51,238 nucleotides of DNA from Phycisphaeraceae bacterium. Its GTDB lineage: Bacteria > Planctomycetota > Phycisphaerae > Phycisphaerales > UBA1924. The position numbers were made by a program, and so were the translations under genes. Of the stretch, positions 42,778-51,238 are shown piece after piece. The notes below the pieces were generated by a model. It searched no databases, was not told the DNA's origin, and saw only the letters and a list, made by a program, of their open reading frames with translations. The stretch is taken from positions 99,655 to 150,892 of the forward strand of contig JAHBWV010000002.1 of the NCBI GenBank assembly GCA_019636845.1, read 5' to 3'. Position 1 is the stretch's first letter. Each line of letters starts with the position of its first letter.

Positions 42778-44868
42778 ATGACCAGGCCACGCCCCGCGTC
42801 ATCCTCGTACCCAATCCAATTCTCAACCCATCCTCCGGTCGGCTCGATTCTCCTCGCGATCCTTTCCCTCATCGCAGCCCCAGTCGCCCGCGCGGGCAAC
42901 CCCGCAGATCCTCCCCGCGCTCCCAGCCCGGAACTCGCCGCGGCTCACGCGCTCGGACAGCGCGCCGAGGCAACACTCAACGCCGCGCACGTCCACCCCA
43001 CCATCGTCATCGTGCCCGATGTCTGGTCGTACATCGAAGCCGTCGCGCACTGGACGCCGACCCTCCGCTACCCCGTCTTGATCGACGATGGAACCCCCGA
43101 CGCCGCCGAAAACATCGCCCGCTTCGTCGCCGCTTTCGCGCCGACATCGGTCGCTCGCTGGAAGTCTGACATCGAGCCCGCACGAAGCCCGTCGCTCACG
43201 TCCGCCCGCGTCGATCGCGCCGTCGCCCTCGCCTGGGGCGCATCCCCCGACGACGCCCCCCTCGGCGTCGGCCCCCTGCTCAGCGTCTGGGCCGAGAAAG
43301 CCCACGAGCCGACAGGCGTGATCGTCGCAAACCCCGCGGACGCGGCATGGACCGGCGCGCTCGCCATCGCCGCCGCGCGGGGCCAGCCGATCATGTGGAC
43401 CGAACTCGGTCGCAACCCCAACGCCTCGCTCACGCTCGACGAAGCCAAGGAACTCGCCTCACGCATCGAGGCCTTCTGCACGGCAAACGGGCTCCGCTGG
43501 GCGCGTCTCGGCGACACCATCGACGCGGTCACGCTCTGCGCCAACGCGCCGATCAAACTCATCTTCGCCGAGGCCCCCGCGCGCGGACCCGCGCCGAACG
43601 CCGACCCCCGGTCCCCGCCCGAGCGCCAGATGCTCGCGCTCACCGACTTCATCGGCAGGCACCTCCCCGGGCGAGCCGCCGAAGGGCGATGGGCATGGGC
43701 CGGTCAGGTCATGGGCGATGCCCACCACGCGGCGTACCGCGCCATGGCCGCACTCTTCCTCCGCCCCGACTCCGCGTGGATCTTCGATAGCTACACCGAG
43801 CCCGGCGTCTGGCAGGAGCACGACGGAGCCGCCGCCGCCCGCGAGCTCGAACGCGCCGGCTGGACCGTCCGCCTCGACGACGCACCCAACGCCACGAGCA
43901 TCCACTGGCGCACCATCGCCTCGCGCCCCATCGATCCCGGCCTCATCCTCATCACCACGATGGGCAACGCCAACTTCTTCGAACTCGGTCGCCAGGACCG
44001 CTGCGCCCCCGGCGATCTCCCCACACTCCGCAGGCCCGCGATGCTCCACTTCGTCCACTCCTGGTCGCTCACCTCACCCGCCGCGACCCACACCGTCGGC
44101 GCACGCTGGCTCGATCGTGGCGTCTACGCCTACGCCGGTTCCGTGCAAGAGCCCTTCCTCGCGGCGTTCGTTCCCACGCCCGATGTTGCGCGCCGCCTCG
44201 CCTCCGGCATCCCCTGGGGAGCAGCGATCCGCGTCGAGGCCGCGCCCGTCTGGCGCATCGCCTCCCTCGGCGACCCTCTCATCACAACCGGCCCCGCGCG
44301 CCCGCCCGAACGATCCGACGCGCCCCTCCCCCTCGAAGGCGCTGCCGATCTCGACTCGGCCATCAAAGACGCGCTCCGAAACAGAGAGATGGAACCGGCG
44401 ATCCGAAGCATGGCGCTCCTCGGCCGCCACGAAGACATCGCACGTCTGGTCCGCGCCCTGCTCGCCGACGCCCCCGAAACGCTCACGCCCGCGAGCGCCG
44501 CGCTCGCCGCACCCTCCGCGTTCCATCTCTCCGATCTCGACCTGCTGCTGCGTCTTCGCGACGGGATGTCGCAGGCCGATGCCGCTCGCCCGCGCATCCT
44601 CGACCCGCTCTGGAACCTCGCGCGATCGCGCATCCATTCGATGGACGACCCATCCCGCAGGCGCGTGCTCGACGCGCTCCGCACCGCCGTCCGCGCCGAC
44701 CAACCCGGAGCCGACGGCATCGAACTCACGCATTGGCTCAGGCGATACGCCACCCGCGCCGAGGCCGAGGCCTTCGCACACACCATCCGCCCCCTCCTCC
44801 GACAGCCGCGCGACCAGCGCGCCCTCGACGCCGCCCTCACCGGGCGGGACCTCTCCGGGCGGGAATAG
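42778..44868 (+). CDS. Large secreted hypothetical protein
   Basis: A 696-residue protein from the ATG at 42778. The N-terminus has a hydrophobic segment (about 23-37, SILLAILSLIAAPVARAG) that fits a signal peptide ending ARA. The middle has WSYIEAVAHWTPTLRYPVLI, and the region near residue 400-480 has FVHSWSLTSPAATHTVGARW, GSVQEPFLAAF and ASLGDPLIT, which recall the end of caspase-like/gingipain-type peptidase or TIGR03790-type domains (weak). The last 200 residues are helical. The final 85 bp before the tail occur again at 49875-49959 as an exact repeat. Confidence 0.7.
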   Translation: MTRPRPASSSYPIQFSTHPPVGSILLAILSLIAAPVARAGNPADPPRAPSPELAAAHALGQRAEATLNAAHVHPTIVIVPDVWSYIEAVAHWTPTLRYPVLIDDGTPDAAENIARFVAAFAPTSVARWKSDIEPARSPSLTSARVDRAVALAWGASPDDAPLGVGPLLSVWAEKAHEPTGVIVANPADAAWTGALAIAAARGQPIMWTELGRNPNASLTLDEAKELASRIEAFCTANGLRWARLGDTIDAVTLCANAPIKLIFAEAPARGPAPNADPRSPPERQMLALTDFIGRHLPGRAAEGRWAWAGQVMGDAHHAAYRAMAALFLRPDSAWIFDSYTEPGVWQEHDGAAAARELERAGWTVRLDDAPNATSIHWRTIASRPIDPGLILITTMGNANFFELGRQDRCAPGDLPTLRRPAMLHFVHSWSLTSPAATHTVGARWLDRGVYAYAGSVQEPFLAAFVPTPDVARRLASGIPWGAAIRVEAAPVWRIASLGDPLITTGPARPPERSDAPLPLEGAADLDSAIKDALRNREMEPAIRSMALLGRHEDIARLVRALLADAPETLTPASAALAAPSAFHLSDLDLLLRLRDGMSQADAARPRILDPLWNLARSRIHSMDDPSRRRVLDALRTAVRADQPGADGIELTHWLRRYATRAEAEAFAHTIRPLLRQPRDQRALDAALTGRDLSGRE
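44765..44849 (+). repeat. 85-bp perfect direct repeat, left copy (3' end of the gene at 42778)
   Basis: Identical to 49875-49959 over 85 bases by eye. It encodes AFAHTIRPLLRQPRDQRALD and following residues of the upstream gene. Copy 1 continues with a further partial repeat (CCTCTCCGGGCGGGA) before the stop; copy 2 ends in TGA. Confidence 0.9.
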
Positions 44869-45018
44869 CCCCGCACACGAAGACTCACCCACAAAGAGCA
44901 GAAGAACCGCACAATCGGCTGGCATCTCTGCGAAATGGGGTCATACTGGACGTATGGGATGCTGACAGGACACATCCGGCCCTTCGGATGACACTGCCCC
45001 AAGCGGAGGACCTACCAC

Positions 45019-45633
45019 ATGCCAACCGAAGCGAACATCGGAACCACGCAAGGCGGCTGGAATGCGGGCAGCTTCGGCGGTGTCCCGCTCACGGACTTCG
45101 CCGGGCCGCTCTATGATCGAGAACATTTCACCATCTCCGAAAACATGCCCGTTGGCAACGATGCCATCGGGCTTGCTGTCATTGAGGGGGGGGGGGGGGG
45201 ACTCCCGTTCGGCAATGGGCTGAGTCTCTTTTTCTTCGGCGGCGTCGGGGCATCTCCGGGTGACAACACAACCGCCACGCTCCGCATCTGGGCAGTCAGC
45301 GATGCGCCTGAGGTGCCCAAAGAACCGCCAGATCCATCCAACTTCCCCGTCTACGGCTTCTGCCTTGGCGATGTGAAACTCACGCTGGGACAGACTCCGG
45401 GGCTGGCGTCCACCCCGATCCCCGCCGCGGCGAAGTTCTTCTGCGATGCCGAAGTCATCCAGCCGGACACCGCGCTGACGCCGCCGGGAATCCGCGTCAT
45501 CGGGCGGGGCGCGGAGCATGGCAAGGTGGACATCTTCTTCGACACCGTGGGGTGCCGCGCGATCATCATCCAGATCATGACGGACGATGCCACGAAACTC
45601 GAGTCAATGTTTTTCTACTGGCGTGTGCTTTAA
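45019..45633 (+). CDS. Cassette B protein 1 (unknown beta-type family), contains G15 tract
   Basis: A 204-residue protein with GGAGG nine bases upstream of the ATG. No signal peptide is seen (MPTEANIGTTQGGWNAGSFG). It is a paralogue of the next gene: both share LPFGN, a LGD.KL.LG segment, the D..LTPPGIRV.G motif and a C-terminal D..G....I..Q pattern ending in WR. The mid-protein run of five Gly (IEGGGGGLPFG) is encoded by 15 consecutive G (45186-45200), so length changes there would shift the frame. Cys codons are few. No family is recognised. Start of a four-gene unit. Confidence 0.75.
   Translation: MPTEANIGTTQGGWNAGSFGGVPLTDFAGPLYDREHFTISENMPVGNDAIGLAVIEGGGGGLPFGNGLSLFFFGGVGASPGDNTTATLRIWAVSDAPEVPKEPPDPSNFPVYGFCLGDVKLTLGQTPGLASTPIPAAAKFFCDAEVIQPDTALTPPGIRVIGRGAEHGKVDIFFDTVGCRAIIIQIMTDDATKLESMFFYWRVL
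45186..45200 (+). repeat. Homopolymer tract of 15 G inside the coding region
   Basis: Fifteen G in a row follow GA of a Glu codon and precede ACTCCC. The tract is in frame at this length. It is a candidate for slipped-strand phase variation or a sequencing artefact. Confidence 0.9.
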
Positions 45634-45660
45634 CGCCATTGCTGAGGAAGGGAGCAATCG

Positions 45661-46296
45661 ATGCCGACGGATATCGCACTCGGAACCTTGCAGAGAGCAT
45701 TCACACGCGGGCTGTTCAAGTCGAGCGCGCCAAACACGTCCTACAAGGGCGTCCTGCTCAACAACGGCGTGTACGCCGTGACGGCAGGCGCTCCGACCTA
45801 TCCCCCTGAGCCCGATCCGTCGGACGGGCGGAGCGACAGCGTCTCCATCATGACCGGCTCATCCGGCCCGCTTCCCTTCGGGAACATCTTCGTGATGATG
45901 TTCCACGGCCAGTTGCGCTCCGGCGGCTTCCTCTCAACCCTGCCACGAACAGCGACGGTCCGGCTGTGGGGCATGCAACCCCTCAACGGCTCGGATGACT
46001 ACGCCGGAACGCCCCTCGGCGACCTCAAACTGATACTCGGAAACACGGGTGGGAACAACGACACCGACATTCCACTGAACAACCGGTTCGTCTGCGATGT
46101 ACGCGTCGTCCCGCCCGACATCTCCCTCACACCCCCCGGCATCCGCGTGATGGGTCAGAACGCCAGCCAGGGCGCGGCACACGTCGTCGTCGACTCGCTG
46201 GGCTTCACCCACATCGTCGCGCAGTTGAGAATCGACGCGAACACCTCAGGCGAGAGCAACATCGTGAATCTCAGCGTCTGGTGGCGAACTGGCTGA
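45661..46296 (+). CDS. Cassette B protein 2 (same family as protein 1)
   Basis: A 211-residue protein. AGGGAG is six bases before the ATG. It starts MPTDIALGTLQRAFTRGLFK without a signal peptide. It shares SGPLPFGN, LGDLKLILG and ISLTPPGIRVMGQNASQGAA with protein 1 and ends VNLSVWWRTG. It is predicted to be mostly beta. It lies 27 bp after protein 1. It has no G tract at the aligned position (SIMTGSSGPLPFGN). Function unknown; it could be a capsid- or fibre-like structural protein, but this is a guess. Confidence 0.75.
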   Translation: MPTDIALGTLQRAFTRGLFKSSAPNTSYKGVLLNNGVYAVTAGAPTYPPEPDPSDGRSDSVSIMTGSSGPLPFGNIFVMMFHGQLRSGGFLSTLPRTATVRLWGMQPLNGSDDYAGTPLGDLKLILGNTGGNNDTDIPLNNRFVCDVRVVPPDISLTPPGIRVMGQNASQGAAHVVVDSLGFTHIVAQLRIDANTSGESNIVNLSVWWRTG

Positions 46297-46331
46297 CCGA
46301 TGCCGCCGCACAGACAACAAAGGAGTGGAAC

Positions 46332-47045
46332 ATGAAACTGAGTCTTGGACTGAACTTGACGGGCTGGAGAGTCGCAGCAATAGCTGTTCTCGCCACCATG
46401 ACAGGAGCAACCGCCATGGCCGACGTGACACGCGTGATCATCGACAATCCCGCAGAGCGGCCGATCGTGACGAACCGCAACTTGTCGATTGGCATCTTCC
46501 GGCCGGTCCTCACACTGCAGGAGTTCCCTGAACCAACCGGGAACCCTATCGACAACTCTGTCTGGATGGCATTCTCCAATGAGGCTGGAGTGATCAGGGG
46601 CCTCATTCGCGGAAACGATCTCGGATTCCCGGCCTTCCCCCTGCAAAGCCCATCTCTCTTTGCAGACGGCGGGTTGGAATTGCTGGGGATGGAACTTGAT
46701 GCGAGCGGCACATGGTTCTCACCTCGATACGACTCTGATTCGGACTCTGTGGATCCCGCGCGCTTGCAACAAGTCAATGAGTTCGGCAACTTCCAGATTC
46801 AGGACTTCGAGAACGAAGACATGGCCTATGTTGGGTACGCCAATGCCGACCGTACCCGATTCGGGTACATCCAGATCCAGCGTCAGTCACTCACCGATTG
46901 GACCCTGATCGGTCATGCGTACGCTGATCTTGGAGAACCGATTCTCGTCGAAGACCTGACGACGTACATCCCGGTTCCGCCTTCCGCCGTGCTCCTCGGG
47001 GCTGCCGCTGCGTTTCTTTCAAGACGTCAACGGCTCGACAGGTGA
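46332..47045 (+). CDS. Cassette B protein 3: secreted PEP-CTERM-like protein
   Basis: A 237-residue protein with AAGGAG eight bases upstream of the ATG. The signal peptide ends near ATAMA; the mature part starts DVTRVIIDNPAERPIVTNRN. Family segments shared with 2780-3469 and 4565-5257 are NEDMAYVGYANADRTRFGYI and LTDWTLIGHAYADLGEP. The tail IPVPPSAVLLGAAAAFLSRRQR is PEP-CTERM-like. It is the only protein of the cassette with an export signal. A display role is inferred from the tail. Confidence 0.78.
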   Translation: MKLSLGLNLTGWRVAAIAVLATMTGATAMADVTRVIIDNPAERPIVTNRNLSIGIFRPVLTLQEFPEPTGNPIDNSVWMAFSNEAGVIRGLIRGNDLGFPAFPLQSPSLFADGGLELLGMELDASGTWFSPRYDSDSDSVDPARLQQVNEFGNFQIQDFENEDMAYVGYANADRTRFGYIQIQRQSLTDWTLIGHAYADLGEPILVEDLTTYIPVPPSAVLLGAAAAFLSRRQRLDR

Positions 47046-47081
47046 AGTATCAGGTCGTTCGGCAGCGGGAGGGCAGCACCA

Positions 47082-49835
47082 ATGGCGACATGGATCGTCA
47101 GTCCGGTTGAGTCTTCTGTCCTTCCCGACGGAAACGGTTTGTATGTGCTGTTCACAGTTCTCGGTCTGCCCGCTGGCTTCATCCCACGATCGCCGGAGGA
47201 CTCGGGTGGTTCGAGCATGGTCACCACTATTGGGTTGGACGCGAACTGGGGGCGACTCGTTGGGTGGCGATTCGACGAACTGAATCGTGAGCAGTTCTTG
47301 CTCTTTCCTTCAGATACTGAGCGCCGCACAACGATTGTGCGCGGTCGCATCGTCTTCATTCAGCCGCTTTCAACCGCAGGGGACTACGCCATCCGCGTGC
47401 TGCTTGAACTCGGCGGAGCTCATCGCGTCGCCATGGGAGCGGGACTTCGGACGAAACTCTCGGACGAGCGAGCGCCACTCTACATCGAACGCTTCGGCCC
47501 CGGCTTCCTCACACTCCGCAACGCGAACGCGGGCGAACCGGCGGTGATCGCCTCGCCCGAACTCATCCTCTCTTCCGCCGAGGATCCCAGCAAACGCGGC
47601 ATGATCTTCACCGATGGCGCGACCCGCGTCGGCGTCTTCCCCGGCTTCGACCGCAGCTGCACGCTCCGGGGCCAGCGCCAGCCCCGACTCCAGTATCATT
47701 GGGACGCGCAGGCCGAGCGCAGCCGCGTGAGTTCCACGCAGGTCTTCCCGCCCCCGACGATCCCGACCATGCACGACAACCGGCTGTTCTGCACGCCCGC
47801 AGAGGCCGTGGGCGAGCGCGAGGCCCAGATGCTCCTCGGGCCAGTGGCCGGTTCCACAGATCCCACCCGGGGCTACCCCTACCTCCGCTTTACGCTCGAC
47901 GGCACCGGCACGGATGTGTACACGATCGCCGATCCGGCGTTCCGGCTCTTTCCGAGTGCCGCGACCGTCGGCGCGGTCTTCACCCCCGAGTCGGGCAGCG
48001 CGGCGACCGCTGTTCAGACACTCGCAGGACGCCTCTACAGCACACCCGACGACCCGCTGCCCGATCACTCCCAAGCAGAGTGGCGCCTGATGTGGAACCG
48101 CATCGGCACCTCGGCGAACGACTGGAAGGACTCCGAGGTCTGGATGCAGTTCTCCAACGGCACAACCATCCCCGCCGTGAAGGTGGTGACCGGCAAGGCC
48201 GGCGTCCGTCATTGCGTGGTCTATCGCGGCCGCCCCGGCCCCACGGGCGCGGAGTTCTGGGTCGATGGTCGGCGCATGGTCGCGACCGCGCACGTCAACA
48301 GCGGCAATCCGAACGCGACGGGGGTTGTCTCGATCGGCGCGCGAGCATCTCCCGTCTCCCCCGGCTGGATCGAGCCCTACCGGGGCCAGTTGGAACAACT
48401 CTTCATCTACGACGAGGGAATCTCAGACTCCGCCCTCTCCGCCGTCCTCTACGAATCCTGCGGCAGGGCGGGCATCCCCATCGGCGGCGACATCCCCGTC
48501 GAGGAGCAGACGCAGCCCTACACCCCATCGCCAACGCTCGATCGCAAGCGCTGGATCGACTGCAAGCCCCTTGCCTCGATCCAACTGTACATTCCCGTCG
48601 ATCGTGACCTGGAAGACCCGACGTATGTGCCGCCGCCCCCGAGTTCCGCGCCCCCCAATCTCCTCGGCCAGCGCGAGGAATGGCGCAACTCGAATCAGTC
48701 GGCGATAGAGGAGTTTTTGAGGAACTCGATCGCCGTTGCCCTCGGCGGCTGCGACGACTACGACATCCTCTTCAACCGCCCCGCGGGCCAGTACCCCGAC
48801 GACATCATCGCCAGCGGCATCCACGGCAACGTCAACACGTTCTCGCTGAACGGCGCGACCTCCGACCTCTCGGACAAGATCATCACCGACACGCAGATGG
48901 CCGCGCTCAAAGCCGTGTGGGACGACCTGGGGCTGAGCGACCACAACGAGCGCGAGGGCGCATCCTTCTACTCCGACGATTTCGCGAGGCGCGGGTGGTT
49001 CTACACCGGGGGCGGGTTGTGCCTCAACGAGGCGGGCGAAGTCCTCGACAACGCCCGCATGTCGCTTCGCATCATCCCCCCCGCGAACGCCGCTCTCTAT
49101 CGCGAGGCCGTGCTCGACAAGTGGGTGGATGAGGTGGCGGGCTGGGATGATCGCTTCCGCTGTCTCATCCTCGACTCGATGAACCAACCGCACTGTTACC
49201 CGAAGTTTGCCGAGATCCTGCACGATTCCGCTGCTGACATCGCGGGCGAGTTCACGCTCGTGGGTGAGCCGATCGGGACCGCATTCACGGGCGTGTACAT
49301 ACCGAGGGACGAACCGACCAAAGGGCCGTGCGATGAGCCCGAGGTCGATACTCGCAACTACGCGACACGAAAGGCAACGCCCTCGTTCTGCATCGCCAAT
49401 CTGCCGAGCGCTCCATGGTGGAGAATAAACCCCGCAACCGGCCGCCCGGCGATCGGGCGGCGTTACAACCCCTGTTGGGCCAAGCAGCCCAACTTTGATC
49501 CGACCACCATGCAGTTCTATATCGGAATCGGTCCGAACAACGAACTGGACCTGACTGCGGACAAAGACGGAGAGCGCCCGGACGATCTGAGCGGTAACTC
49601 GCAGAACCTCCGCATAGGCGATATCTATCGCTTCATCCGCTTCGGCGAGCACATCATCGAAGCCGATCTCGACGATGACGGCGAGACAGAAGTCTACAAG
49701 CGGTACGCGATCCTTCCTGTTGCGTGGAACGGCAACTACTCGAAGGTCGGTGCCGCGTGGGACTACGCGACGGGACGCATCCCCGTCGGGCGAATCCCCA
49801 TGCTCTCCCCACGCATCTCCCGCATCTCTCGATAA
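47082..49835 (+). CDS. Cassette B protein 4: large LamG-like protein without signal peptide
   Basis: A 917-residue protein with GGGAGGG eight bases before the ATG. No signal peptide or membrane segment is visible (MATWIVSPVESSVLPDGNGL). Residues about 270-460 look like a LamG/concanavalin-like jelly-roll (ATVGAVFTPESGSAATAVQT, AEFWVDGRRMVATAHV, YRGQLEQLFIYDEGISDSAL). The following 450 residues contain paired Cys (GGCDDYDILFNRPAGQYPDD, RRYNPCWAKQPNF) and a Ca-loop-like DLDDDGETEVY. The first 370 residues match the truncated gene at 3372-4559. The function is unknown. Confidence 0.75.
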   Translation: MATWIVSPVESSVLPDGNGLYVLFTVLGLPAGFIPRSPEDSGGSSMVTTIGLDANWGRLVGWRFDELNREQFLLFPSDTERRTTIVRGRIVFIQPLSTAGDYAIRVLLELGGAHRVAMGAGLRTKLSDERAPLYIERFGPGFLTLRNANAGEPAVIASPELILSSAEDPSKRGMIFTDGATRVGVFPGFDRSCTLRGQRQPRLQYHWDAQAERSRVSSTQVFPPPTIPTMHDNRLFCTPAEAVGEREAQMLLGPVAGSTDPTRGYPYLRFTLDGTGTDVYTIADPAFRLFPSAATVGAVFTPESGSAATAVQTLAGRLYSTPDDPLPDHSQAEWRLMWNRIGTSANDWKDSEVWMQFSNGTTIPAVKVVTGKAGVRHCVVYRGRPGPTGAEFWVDGRRMVATAHVNSGNPNATGVVSIGARASPVSPGWIEPYRGQLEQLFIYDEGISDSALSAVLYESCGRAGIPIGGDIPVEEQTQPYTPSPTLDRKRWIDCKPLASIQLYIPVDRDLEDPTYVPPPPSSAPPNLLGQREEWRNSNQSAIEEFLRNSIAVALGGCDDYDILFNRPAGQYPDDIIASGIHGNVNTFSLNGATSDLSDKIITDTQMAALKAVWDDLGLSDHNEREGASFYSDDFARRGWFYTGGGLCLNEAGEVLDNARMSLRIIPPANAALYREAVLDKWVDEVAGWDDRFRCLILDSMNQPHCYPKFAEILHDSAADIAGEFTLVGEPIGTAFTGVYIPRDEPTKGPCDEPEVDTRNYATRKATPSFCIANLPSAPWWRINPATGRPAIGRRYNPCWAKQPNFDPTTMQFYIGIGPNNELDLTADKDGERPDDLSGNSQNLRIGDIYRFIRFGEHIIEADLDDDGETEVYKRYAILPVAWNGNYSKVGAAWDYATGRIPVGRIPMLSPRISRISR

Positions 49836-49874
49836 CCCCTCGCCCACTCATCCCACCATTACCCCCAACGCGCA

Positions 49875-49959
49875 CCGAGGCCTTCGCACACACCATCCGC
49901 CCCCTCCTCCGACAGCCGCGCGACCAGCGCGCCCTCGACGCCGCCCTCACCGGGCGGGA
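49875..49959 (+). repeat. 85-bp perfect direct repeat, right copy
   Basis: An exact copy of 44765-44849 placed 40 bp after the end of cassette B, without the rest of the donor gene. It is followed by AATGA, so the copied reading frame ends in a stop here too. Confidence 0.9.
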
Positions 49960-50095
49960 ATGAACCGATAACCCCGCGATCTGGCTCCTGCGTTGAAGCG
50001 ACCCGCTCCGCAGACACCCCCATTTCGCCTTTGACGGGAGCCCATCATCCATTACAGTGCGTGCTGGCCAGGCCCACCATCTGCGGGAGACATCC

Positions 50096-51238
50096 ATGCT
50101 TCGTCGATTCCGTTCACTCTGCCTGTTCTCGCTGGCATCCGCGCTCATCATCTCCAACGCCGCGGCACAGCCGGTCGGCAACGGCTTCACCTACCAAGGT
50201 GAACTCCGCAACGCCGGCATCGTCGCCAACGGCACCTACGACCTTCGCTTCCGCCTCTACGACGCGCTCGCCAGCGGCGCCCAAGTCGGCCCCTCGCTCT
50301 GCGTCGACAACGTCCCCATCGCCGACGGCACCTTCACCGTCGAGCTCGACTTCGGCTCCGTCTTCGCCGGCTCCACCCGATACCTCGAGATCGATGTCCG
50401 AGAGGACACCGGCCTGGGGTGCGCCAGCGGCACGGGGTTCGTAACCCTCGCGCCCCGCCAGCGGATCGCGACGACGCCCTATGCCGCGTACGCACTGACC
50501 GCCGCGAACGCGACCACCGCCACCAGCGCCGCGAGCGCGACGACGGCGCTGAGCGCGGGCAACTCCACCAATCTGAACGGTCAGCCCGCCAGCTTCTACA
50601 CCAACGCCACCAACCTCACGGCGGGGACGCTCCCCGATGCACGGCTGAGTTCCAACGTGACGACGCTGAGCGGCACGCAGACCTTCAGCGGCGTGAAGTC
50701 GTTCTCCTCCTCTCCATCCTTCACGGCGGCGGGCGCGCCCTTCAGCGTGACCAGCACCACCAAGGTCACGAACCTGAACGCCGACCTGCTGGACGGGCTG
50801 GACAGCGGCGCGTTCGCCGCCGCATCGCACGCCCACGACGCCGGCGCCATCGTCAGCGGGACGCTGTCCGATGCACGGCTCTCAAGCAACATCCCGCGCC
50901 TCGGATCCGCGAACACGTTCACAGGCACAAACCGCTTCAATGCGTTCACAGGCGTGAACCGTTCCTCATCGCTCACGAGCAACGAGGTCTTCGGCATCCA
51001 GAACGCCACCGGAGCCACCGGCTATGCGGGCATGTACATCAACAGCACCGACAGCTCGGGCGGACGACCCTTCTACGGCTACAACGTGAACGGGTTGTCG
51101 GCGTGGACATACGTCGAGCCCGGCGGCCAGTGGCGCGTCGAGAACGGCGGCGACCGGCTCGCGATCAGCCGCTCGACGGGGCACGTGGGCATCGGCACCA
51201 CCTCGCCCTCGTCGATGCTCGAAATCTCGCAAGCGGAT
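50096..51238 (+). CDS. Secreted fibre-like protein (3' end outside window)
   Basis: 381 codons are seen from the ATG at 50096, which has GGGAG upstream. The signal peptide is MLRRFRSLCLFSLASALIIS ending NAAAQ. A first domain has FTYQGELRNAGIVANGTYDL, VELDFGSVFAGSTRYLEIDV and the conserved RQRIATTPYAAYAL. It is followed by Ala/Thr/Ser-rich repeats in a coiled or fibre-like pattern (TATSAASATTALSAGNSTNL, LTAGTLPDARLSSNV, VSGTLSDARLSSN) and then AISRSTGHVGIGTTSPSSML near the edge, resembling trimeric fibre or phage-tail-type repeats. A surface fibre is inferred. Confidence 0.75.
   Translation, partial: MLRRFRSLCLFSLASALIISNAAAQPVGNGFTYQGELRNAGIVANGTYDLRFRLYDALASGAQVGPSLCVDNVPIADGTFTVELDFGSVFAGSTRYLEIDVREDTGLGCASGTGFVTLAPRQRIATTPYAAYALTAANATTATSAASATTALSAGNSTNLNGQPASFYTNATNLTAGTLPDARLSSNVTTLSGTQTFSGVKSFSSSPSFTAAGAPFSVTSTTKVTNLNADLLDGLDSGAFAAASHAHDAGAIVSGTLSDARLSSNIPRLGSANTFTGTNRFNAFTGVNRSSSLTSNEVFGIQNATGATGYAGMYINSTDSSGGRPFYGYNVNGLSAWTYVEPGGQWRVENGGDRLAISRSTGHVGIGTTSPSSMLEISQAD

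Noticed and set aside
48423..49847. 474-codon minus-strand frame
   Set aside because: Antisense to the LamG-like gene; high-GC shadow with no domain pattern.

Overview
The window (about 65% G+C by eye) looks like a chromosomal segment of a planctomycete, most likely of the class Phycisphaerae. The evidence is a set of small secreted proteins ending in a proline-rich motif, a membrane segment and a run of arginines (PEP-CTERM-like tails such as VPAPGALALLGVAGLVARRRR), a secreted FG-GAP/dockerin-like protein, and an EF-Tu whose switch I region lacks the usual RGITI. No rRNA, CRISPR array, transposase or integrase gene was recognised. Three tRNAs are present: Trp (CCA), Thr (GGU) and Ile (GAU).

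Layout. 1-2640: the 5' part of an AsmA-like gene (minus strand). 2780-5575: a minus-strand accessory cassette of PEP-CTERM-like and LamG-like genes. 5870-10684: the conserved minus-strand block tRNA-Thr, tuf, (hypothetical), rpmG, tRNA-Trp, secE, nusG, with terminators after tuf and nusG. 10889-14436: secreted proteins. 14740-21919: dnaE, ubiX, a lipoprotein and a small protein gene, and pyrB. 22147-27791: a polymorphic-toxin array. 27942-36236: housekeeping genes (cupin, DEAD-box helicase, SDR, ClpS, NrtS-like, RsmD, phosphohexomutase) and one low-GC orphan. 36359-44868: tRNA-Ile, a large metzincin-type metalloprotease, a UbiA prenyltransferase, trpE and a large secreted protein. 45019-49835: a second accessory cassette paralogous to the first. 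50096-end: the start of a secreted fibre-like protein.

The two accessory systems stand out. The first is a toxin array beside pyrB. One short exported gene carries a signal peptide, a Hint-like domain and a toxin tip (27120-27791). It is followed by three orphan toxin tips, each attached to a shorter remnant of the same Hint domain and each paired with a different candidate immunity gene. Two of the remnants are joined directly to extra 137-bp copies of the 3' end of pyrB, so the locus records successive cassette acquisitions. The second is a cassette found twice: small beta-type proteins without signal peptides, a PEP-CTERM-like secreted protein, and a LamG-like protein without a signal peptide. 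The plus-strand copy is flanked by 85-bp perfect repeats derived from the 3' end of the preceding gene, and its first gene contains a run of 15 G. The minus-strand copy is partly decayed, and an 89-bp block carrying ribosome-binding site and signal peptide is duplicated within it.

Functions of housekeeping genes rest on motifs read directly from the translations. Functions of the cassette genes are mostly unknown and are marked as inference.
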